Assembly (NCBI GenBank): GCA_013811805.1
Contig: JACCUM010000232.1
Span: 1-37,392 of the forward strand
DNA length: 37,392 nt
Reading direction: 5' to 3'
From: Geodermatophilaceae bacterium
Lineage (GTDB): Bacteria; Actinomycetota; Actinomycetes; Mycobacteriales; Geodermatophilaceae
Within the stretch, counting starts at the first letter, position 1, and each line of letters starts with the position of its first letter. This document shows, in pieces, positions 31,087-37,392 of this stretch. A program made the translations under genes and the position numbers. The notes under the pieces are model-generated. The model had not been told where the DNA came from, did not search any database, and saw only the letters and a program-made list of their open reading frames with translations.

Positions 31087-31745
31087 GCCAGTTGCGGGTG
31101 TTCCTCGTCGACGACCATGCCATGATCCGGTCCGGCGTACGGGCCGAGCTCGGCTCTGATCCGCAGGCTGGTTTGGCCGTGGTCGGGGAGGCCGGAACGG
31201 TCGAAGACGCCGTACGCGGGATCCTCGAGACCATGCCGGACGTCGTCCTGCTGGACGTCCACATGCCCAGCGGGGGTGGCCGAGCCGTGCTGGACCAGGT
31301 CCGGGGGCAGGCACCAGGCGTGCGCTTCCTGGCCCTGTCGGTCTCCGACGCCGCCGAGGACGTCATCGGCGTGATCCGAGGCGGGGCAAGGGGATACGTG
31401 ACCAAGACCATTTCTGGTGCGGACCTGCGCGACGCCGTGAGCCGAGTCGCGGCCGGGGATGCGATCTTCTCACCGCGGTTGGCCGGCTTCGTGCTCGACG
31501 CCTTCGCGACCGGCCCGGCCGCCGTATCGGAGGACGTCGCCGAAAAGGCTCTGGACGTCCTGAGCGCCCGTGAGCGAGAGGTCATGCGGTTGCTCGCTCG
31601 TGGGTACACCTACCGCGAGATAGGCCAACAGCTCTTCATCTCGATCAAAACGGTCGAGACGCACGCCTCCAACGTGCTGCGCAAGCTGCAGGTGTCCAAC
31701 CGCAACGAGCTCACTCGCTGGGCTGTCGACCGCCGCATCGTCTAG
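31083..31745 (+). CDS. NarL/LuxR-family response regulator
   Basis: The protein has 220 residues. Receiver domain: acidic pair DD at 10-11, phospho-acceptor Asp58 in VVLLDVHMPSGG, and switch Lys in YVTKTISGADL. The C-terminal LuxR helix-turn-helix reads LSAREREVMRLLARGYTYREIG, then ISIKTVETHASNVLRKLQ. It is coupled to the PspC kinase by an ATGA overlap. Targets probably include the divergent PspC/LiaF-like operon, although no operator repeat was identified in the 130-bp intergenic region (29748-29877). Confidence 0.94.
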   Translation: MSQLRVFLVDDHAMIRSGVRAELGSDPQAGLAVVGEAGTVEDAVRGILETMPDVVLLDVHMPSGGGRAVLDQVRGQAPGVRFLALSVSDAAEDVIGVIRGGARGYVTKTISGADLRDAVSRVAAGDAIFSPRLAGFVLDAFATGPAAVSEDVAEKALDVLSAREREVMRLLARGYTYREIGQQLFISIKTVETHASNVLRKLQVSNRNELTRWAVDRRIV

Positions 31746-31830
31746 ACGCGCACTACGATCTGCGGGCTGATATCGGTGGCGCGTCGGGCGTCGATCGTCA
31801 ATGATCGACTTCTCGACCGGAAGCGATCCG

Positions 31831-32537
31831 ATGCTGCTCACGATCTCCACGTCTCACCCCGCCGGCAACCGATCTCGGCTTCCTGTTGCACAAGAACCCC
31901 GCTGCGGTGCACAGGGTCCAGATGTCATTCGGCACGGTGCACGTCCTCTACCCGATAGCCAGCAGCGAACTCTGCACCGCAGTGCTCATCGTCGAGGTCG
32001 ACCACGTCGGACTCGTGCGCGATCGCAAAGGCCCGAGGGGAAACCACTTCTCCCTCGCCCAGTACGTCAACGACCGGCCGTACGCGTCGTCCTCGTTCAT
32101 GTCCGTGGCCATTCAACAAGCTCTTCGGAACCGCGCTGTCCGGTCACAGCAGGGAACGGCCCGAGTCGGCCGAGACACCCATTCCCGTCATCGCTCATCT
32201 CCCGGTCGTGCGCTGCCGAGGTGGCGAGGCGATCTTGCGCCGGCTGTTCGAGCCGCTCGATTATCAGATCGACACAACCACCATCCCGCTGGACCCGACA
32301 TTTCCGCAGTGGGGTGCCAGCCGGTACTTCGGCGTCACGCTGACCGCGACCGTCCGGGTGCGCGACCTGCTCGAGCATCTGTTTGTGCTGCTGCCGGTGC
32401 TGGACGACGACAAGCACTATTGGGTCGGAGCCGACGAGGTCGACAATCTGCTTCGCCGTGGCAGCGATTGGCTGGGAACACATCCTGATCGCGAACTCAT
32501 CACCCGGCGCTACCTACGCCACGACCCGCGGCTGTGA
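31831..32537 (+). pseudogene. hen1: hen1 N-terminal half (RNA repair 2'-O-methyltransferase), two frameshifts, C-terminus missing
   Basis: Three frames read in sequence reproduce the N-terminal domain of bacterial Hen1. Frame 1 from the ATG at 31831 gives MLLTISTSHPA. Frame 2 gives LGFLLHKNPAAVHRVQMSFG, then FSLAQYVNDRPYASSSFMSV. Frame 3 gives LFGTALSG, RCRGGEAILRRLFEPL, SRYFGVTLTATVR, LLPVLDDDKHYWVG and ELITRRYLRH, ending at TGA 32535-32537. Each shift is +1, near 31862-31873 and near 32112-32122. Bacterial Hen1 works with Pnkp to repair and 2'-O-methylate cleaved RNA. The methyltransferase domain that should follow RRYLRH is absent and no pnkp is seen, so this is a remnant. Confidence 0.85.
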
Positions 32538-32642
32538 GAAAGCCGACCGTTGGCTGTGAACATCGCTCGGCTACGGAGAGCTGCGAACCGCTCGTGCTTC
32601 CCTTGGCCAAACCTATTGCGCAGCAACATCTTGCGGTAGACT

Positions 32643-32658
32643 TCGAACATAGGTTCGG
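32643..32658 (+). promoter_or_regulatory. LexA-box-like palindrome
   Basis: TCGAACATAGGTTCGG matches the actinobacterial SOS box TCGAAC-N4-GTTCGA at 11 of 12 positions. GGAGG follows directly and a GTG lies at 32671. DUF222/HNH (13E12-type) genes in Actinobacteria often carry such a box, and scraps of one lie just downstream. Confidence 0.5.
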
Positions 32659-32670
32659 AGGTACGGGGGG

Positions 32671-32999
32671 GTGGCTGATACGGGACGACGACCGGGTCAG
32701 CGACGCCTGCGCCGTACCGGATGACCGGCCGCGCGACGGCAACCGGGTCGGCGGCGCCTTTGAGGGGCCGGGAACGGGGCCGCCGTGGATGTGCGCGGAT
32801 GAGTATCGGGCCTCGTTGCGCGACATTCCCGACGAGGTGCTGGATTCAGCACCCGTGGGGATGCCGGAGGGGTTGTGGCTGGCGGCGATGGCCGCCCGGC
32901 TGCGATCCGCTGGATGATCCGGCCGGGCTGGTCCTGGCCAGGGCGTTGGCCGCGGTCCTCGACGCTCATGCCGGTGACGCCAGTCGATCCGGCCGTCGG
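32671..32999 (+). pseudogene. Possible N-terminal fragment of a DUF222/HNH-type gene, frameshifted
   Basis: Frame 2 from 32789 reads MCADEYRASLRDIPDEVLDS, then MPEGLWLAAMAARLRSA, and stops at 32917. Frame 3 continues with DPLDDPAGLVLARALAAVLD and AHAGDAS. Together they look like one coding stretch broken by a shift near 32905. The resemblance to the N-terminus of DUF222 endonuclease-type proteins is tentative; it is supported by the LexA-like box upstream and by an HNH fragment that abuts it on the other strand. Confidence 0.4.
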
Positions 33000-33069
33000 G
33001 TCGGGTGTGGGCGGTCCAGTGTGGGTGTTGTTTGAGGTGGTGGTGGTGCCGGCAGCAGGAGCGGACCAC
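32910..33069 (-). pseudogene. HNH endonuclease C-terminal fragment
   Basis: On the minus strand from 33069 the frame reads SCCRHHHHLKQHPHWTAH, then TRPDGRIDW. This is the end of the HNH nuclease domain in DUF222/13E12-type proteins (typically CRHHHxLKxxxxW...DGxxxW). The stop codon immediately upstream and the loss of all preceding domain sequence mark it as a scrap. It lies head-on against the plus-strand fragment at 32671-32999, so the locus has been inverted or deleted. Confidence 0.55.
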
Positions 33070-33085
33070 AGCTTACTGTCTCCAC

Positions 33086-33532
33086 GTGCAAGAAGCGGTC
33101 GTCGCGGTGCTCCGGCATCGGGATCGGATCCTCATCGTGAAGCGAGGGCCACTGGTCGTGTTGCCGGGCTACTGGACGCCGCTCAGTGGGAGGGTCGAGC
33201 CCGGTGAGACCCAGGAAGATGCCCTTGTCCGCGAAGTCAGCGAAGAGGTTGGCCTCCAGGTGGCCCCGCGGGCGAAGGTCTGGGAATGCCCCACCGACGA
33301 CGGCGACTTCTTGCTGCACTGGTGGACCGTCGACCTCGAACCACCGCCGATCGAAACTCGGCAGCTCGAATCGCTGCAACTCAGATCGGGTCAGCTCGGA
33401 CCGCAGCAGCTGGTACTCGATCCCGCCGAGGTCAGCGACGCTCGTTGGGTGACGCCCGCGGAGTTCCTACAGATGTCGCCAACATTCGCCGGCGACCGGG
33501 AGTTCTTCGAACACGTGCTTCCCCGGTTGTAG
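33086..33532 (+). CDS. Nudix hydrolase
   Basis: The protein has 148 residues. The Nudix box is complete: GRVEPGETQEDALVREVSEEVGL, with the Glu residues that bind Mg (positions about 34-56). This family hydrolyses nucleoside diphosphates linked to another moiety; the substrate is not predictable. Between the LEPPP and LDPAEVSDARW segments is an inserted Leu/Gln-rich stretch (about 15 residues with QLESLQL and QLGPQQL) that looks like a small internal duplication. The GTG at 33086 is chosen because homology starts at once and TACTGT lies 6 nt upstream; the frame is open to 33005 through the HNH scrap. The 73 bp to the next stop (33533-33605) hold nothing clear. Confidence 0.85.
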   Translation: MQEAVVAVLRHRDRILIVKRGPLVVLPGYWTPLSGRVEPGETQEDALVREVSEEVGLQVAPRAKVWECPTDDGDFLLHWWTVDLEPPPIETRQLESLQLRSGQLGPQQLVLDPAEVSDARWVTPAEFLQMSPTFAGDREFFEHVLPRL

Positions 33533-33605
33533 GCGGATCGCTGCCCACCGACGTTGTACTCGGATCCAAGCAGTCGCTCTGCAACCGGCGTCTACGACTG
33601 CGCTG

Positions 33606-34337
33606 TCACGCGGTACCGAAGACGTGGAATCCCTCGGCCAGGCGTCCTTCGGGAAAGCCGGCCGTACGCGCTTGTACGGCGAAGGCGGTACGGACGAACT
33701 GCGCCACATCCATGTCCGGTGTCTGACTGGCATGGCAGCGCAGAGCGGCGATCTTGCGCTCGGCAACATCGGTGATGTCGACGTAATGGTTCGGCTGCGG
33801 GCTTCCCATCTGCCACACCTCGCGAACCTTCCACGGTTCGAGGCCCTCGATGGTCAGGAGTTCCGGATGGGCGTAGGGGTTGCGCGCGTCGGGATACACC
33901 GCGCACAGCGCTGCCTCCCCGGCGGCCAGATGATCGGGATGGCTCGCCCCGAGCCGGCGATAGTTGCGCTCCGGGGCCGAGCAGAGCAACAGGTCCGGGC
34001 GTACCTGGCGAATGACTCTGGACAGATCCCGGCGAAGTTCATGGGTGACCGTCAGACGCCCGTCCGGATAACCCAGGAAAACCAGGTCGGACACGCCGAC
34101 TTCGGCGGCGGCTGCTCTTTGCTCGCCCTGCCGGATGCCTGCGATCGCAGAACGGTCGACAGCGTCATCGAAGCCGCCGGCGTCGCCGTCGGTGATCACA
34201 CAGTAGGTGACCGGCAGGCCGGCCTCAGTGAAGGTGGCGATGGTTCCTCCGGCACCGAAATCGACATCGTCGGGGTGGGCCACGACGACCAGAACCCGAT
34301 CGACGTCGCTCAGCCGGACGTACGGTGGCGCGCTCAC
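33606..34337 (-). CDS. PIG-L family deacetylase
   Basis: The protein has 243 residues. This is a LmbE/PIG-L-type zinc-dependent N-acetyl hydrolase, with the zinc motif VVVAHPDDVDFGAGGT near the N-terminus and the later HPDHLAAGEAA segment supplying another zinc ligand. Relatives act on N-acetylglucosaminyl compounds, including mycothiol intermediates (MshB, Mca), but this protein cannot be assigned to one of these. The GTG at 34337 is the start. It follows the chorismate mutase stop by 29 bp on the same strand and may be co-transcribed and so fall under the same attenuator. Confidence 0.9.
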   Translation of the reverse strand: MSAPPYVRLSDVDRVLVVVAHPDDVDFGAGGTIATFTEAGLPVTYCVITDGDAGGFDDAVDRSAIAGIRQGEQRAAAAEVGVSDLVFLGYPDGRLTVTHELRRDLSRVIRQVRPDLLLCSAPERNYRRLGASHPDHLAAGEAALCAVYPDARNPYAHPELLTIEGLEPWKVREVWQMGSPQPNHYVDITDVAERKIAALRCHASQTPDMDVAQFVRTAFAVQARTAGFPEGRLAEGFHVFGTA

Positions 34338-34366
34338 CGGCTGGCCACCGAGGGAGGGCGGACAGC

Positions 34367-34708
34367 TCAGAGCCGTCCTCGGCCAGCGCGCAACAAGAGC
34401 ATCGCCAATGAGGTACCGGTCTCGCCGAGCTCGGCCGAGAACCGGGCAACGACGGCCTGCTCGCGGGCCAACGACAGACGGGTTCCGCCCGCGGCCATCC
34501 GGAGTCGGCCGACCTGCTTGGAGATCTGGATCCGACGGGCTACCAGTTCGACCAGGGCAGCATCGACCGCATCGATCTCCATACGTAGTTCGCCGATCGC
34601 CTCGTCGGTCTGCAGCGCAGTCATGGGCGGTGTCGCGGTCGATGACGCTATGAGAGCGGCCAGCCGGACGGCCGGACTCGGTGCCTGCGGCTCGGTCATG
34701 GTGATCAC
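34367..34708 (-). CDS. Chorismate mutase (AroQ type)
   Basis: The protein has 113 residues. Chorismate mutase converts chorismate to prephenate, the first step toward Phe and Tyr. The all-helical AroQ signature is ELRMEIDAVDAALVELVARR, then IQISKQVGRLRMAAGGTR, then REQAVVARF. The C-terminal LAMLLLRAGRGRL matches actinobacterial monofunctional enzymes such as the Rv0948c type, which is likewise next to uvrD1. About 40 poorly conserved residues precede the domain. The GTG at 34708 has GGAGGA about 5 nt upstream; an ATG at 34699 is possible but badly spaced. A leader peptide and terminator lie upstream, suggesting control by aromatic amino acids. Confidence 0.9.
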   Translation of the reverse strand: MITMTEPQAPSPAVRLAALIASSTATPPMTALQTDEAIGELRMEIDAVDAALVELVARRIQISKQVGRLRMAAGGTRLSLAREQAVVARFSAELGETGTSLAMLLLRAGRGRL

Positions 34709-34748
34709 GGGTTCCTCCGAAGTAGGCGACCCGCGTCCGGGAAAGGAA

Positions 34749-34776
34749 AAACCCCGGGCTGTCGGGCCCGGGGTTT
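34749..34776 (-). terminator. Intrinsic terminator in the chorismate mutase leader
   Basis: An 11-bp perfect stem, AAACCCCGGGC with GCCCGGGGTTT, has a 6-nt loop. On the minus strand the stem is followed by TTTTTCC. It ends about 40 nt before the chorismate mutase start, so it would cut off transcription before the gene unless disrupted. It lies 16 nt after the leader peptide stop. Confidence 0.88.
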
Positions 34777-34792
34777 CTGTCGTGGACTGTGC

Positions 34793-34858
34793 TCAGTCAG
34801 CAGCGACGGATACCGGAGGCCGGTACCCATAGTAAAACTCGCGCGCGCTGAGGAACAC
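34793..34858 (-). CDS. Phe/Tyr-rich leader peptide upstream of chorismate mutase
   Basis: A 21-residue ORF begins GTG TTC and ends GAC TGA. Residues 8-12 are FYYGY, and Phe is also residue 2, so 5 of 21 residues are Phe or Tyr. The GTG lies 6 nt after the -10 hexamer, at the expected transcription start, so it would be read as a leaderless message. A 9-bp hairpin (34808-34828) begins at the Gly codon of FYYGY, so a ribosome stalled at the Tyr codons would cover it. This is the arrangement of ribosome-mediated attenuation. Confidence 0.72.
   Translation of the reverse strand: MFLSAREFYYGYRPPVSVAAD
34808..34828 (-). promoter_or_regulatory. Hairpin overlapping the Tyr codons of the leader peptide
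   Basis: On the minus strand GGGTACCGG pairs with CCGGTATCC (one G-U) around CCT. It starts at codon 11 of the leader peptide. A second small hairpin, GACTG/CAGTC with an AGCA loop, lies at 34785-34798 over the leader stop. Region CGGCCTCCGG could also pair, with a bulge, to CCGGGCC of the terminator stem; this antiterminator is only a suggestion. Confidence 0.6.
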
Positions 34859-34864
34859 GCCGCG

Positions 34865-34893
34865 AGTATGGCACAACATGTGCGGCCGACCAA
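34865..34893 (-). promoter_or_regulatory. Promoter of the chorismate mutase leader
   Basis: On the minus strand TTGGTC (34893-34888) and CATACT (34870-34865) are 17 nt apart, a standard sigma-70-type spacing. The start point falls on the leader peptide GTG at 34858. Confidence 0.65.
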
Positions 34894-34967
34894 CGCGGTG
34901 GCCGGCCACGCTTGGTACCCACGCACGAATCGGGAAAGTCCCCGAGGAGCCGTAGGGTTGTACTGAC

Positions 34968-37333
<2,366 letters not shown>

Positions 37334-37340
<7 letters not shown>

Positions 37341-37373
37341 CGCTTGGGTAACTGCTCTAGCGCTTGGGTAACT
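37334..37373. repeat. Tandem 20-bp direct repeat at the end of pcrA
   Basis: GCTCTAGCGCTTGGGTAACT occurs twice in a row (37334-37353 and 37354-37373). The first copy contains the pcrA stop codon (37338-37340). The second is followed by GCCGGCG. It may be a simple duplication or the edge of a longer repeat that continues past the window. Confidence 0.9.
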
Positions 37374-37392
37374 GCCGGCGTCAGGTCAGTCG

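Noticed and set aside
33624..34832. 402-codon plus-strand frame
   Set aside because: It is antisense to the PIG-L and chorismate mutase genes and to the attenuator; low-complexity composition.
34705..34926. 73-codon minus-strand ORF across the attenuator
   Set aside because: It runs through the terminator stem in another frame and has no coding character; the shorter FYYGY ORF fits the promoter.

Overview
The window reads as a stretch of chromosome from a high-GC actinobacterium. The evidence is the codon bias, the many GTG starts, and gene orders typical of Actinobacteria: rplM-rpsI-glmM, alr-hydrolase-tsaE-tsaB-rimI-tsaD-groES-groEL, DUF5319-guaB-guaB3-guaA, and a chorismate mutase divergent from pcrA/uvrD1. 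The genus cannot be fixed from the sequence. Most of the window is core housekeeping. The accessory part is small and visibly decaying.

Layout. 1-744: 3' end of a DEAD-box RNA helicase. 775-4723: a molybdenum cofactor block (mobA, fdhD, mogA, moaC, moeA). 4803-6020: a lipoprotein. 6209-8447: rplM, rpsI, glmM. 8605-9480: a DM13-domain membrane protein. 9544-13310: glmS, acpS, nnr. 13303-14214: two broken convergent genes (HesB-like and a PNPOx-like flavin/F420 protein). 14314-19383: alr, an alpha/beta hydrolase, then tsaE/tsaB/rimI/tsaD, which give tRNA t6A modification plus S18 acetylation. 19418-21668: CIRCE operator, groES and a GroEL1-type groEL with a His-rich tail. 21756-26971: a membrane protein, DUF5319, guaB, guaB3, guaA. 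27141-28077: a possible small gene and a frameshifted LURP-one/scramblase-like gene. 28106-31745: an envelope-stress module, with a PspC/DUF1707/LiaF-like membrane protein divergent from a PspC-fused histidine kinase and its NarL-type regulator. 31831-33069: a decay zone with the N-terminal half of an RNA-repair gene (hen1) in three frames and inverted scraps of a DUF222/HNH endonuclease. 33086-37340: Nudix hydrolase, PIG-L deacetylase, chorismate mutase with an apparent Phe/Tyr attenuator, and pcrA.

Three signals are not explained by the genes. (1) Two long inverted-repeat elements (8506-8574 and 17063-17126) have different arms but share an identical 14-nt loop core in opposite orientations; one supplies the last codons of tsaE. 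(2) Two copies of a perfect 18-bp palindrome sit 42 bp apart at the helicase/mobA junction. (3) Upstream of the chorismate mutase are a -35/-10 promoter, a leaderless 21-residue leader peptide with an FYYGY run, a hairpin over those codons, and an 11-bp terminator stem with a T-run. This is the architecture of ribosome-mediated attenuation.

Several starts (fdhD, lipoprotein, glmS, tsaB, Nudix, the attenuator leader) lie 6-7 nt after a TANNNT/CATACT hexamer, which suggests leaderless mRNAs are common here. The four broken genes could be true pseudogenes or assembly errors; the sequence alone cannot exclude the latter. No tRNA, rRNA, CRISPR array or intact insertion sequence was seen.
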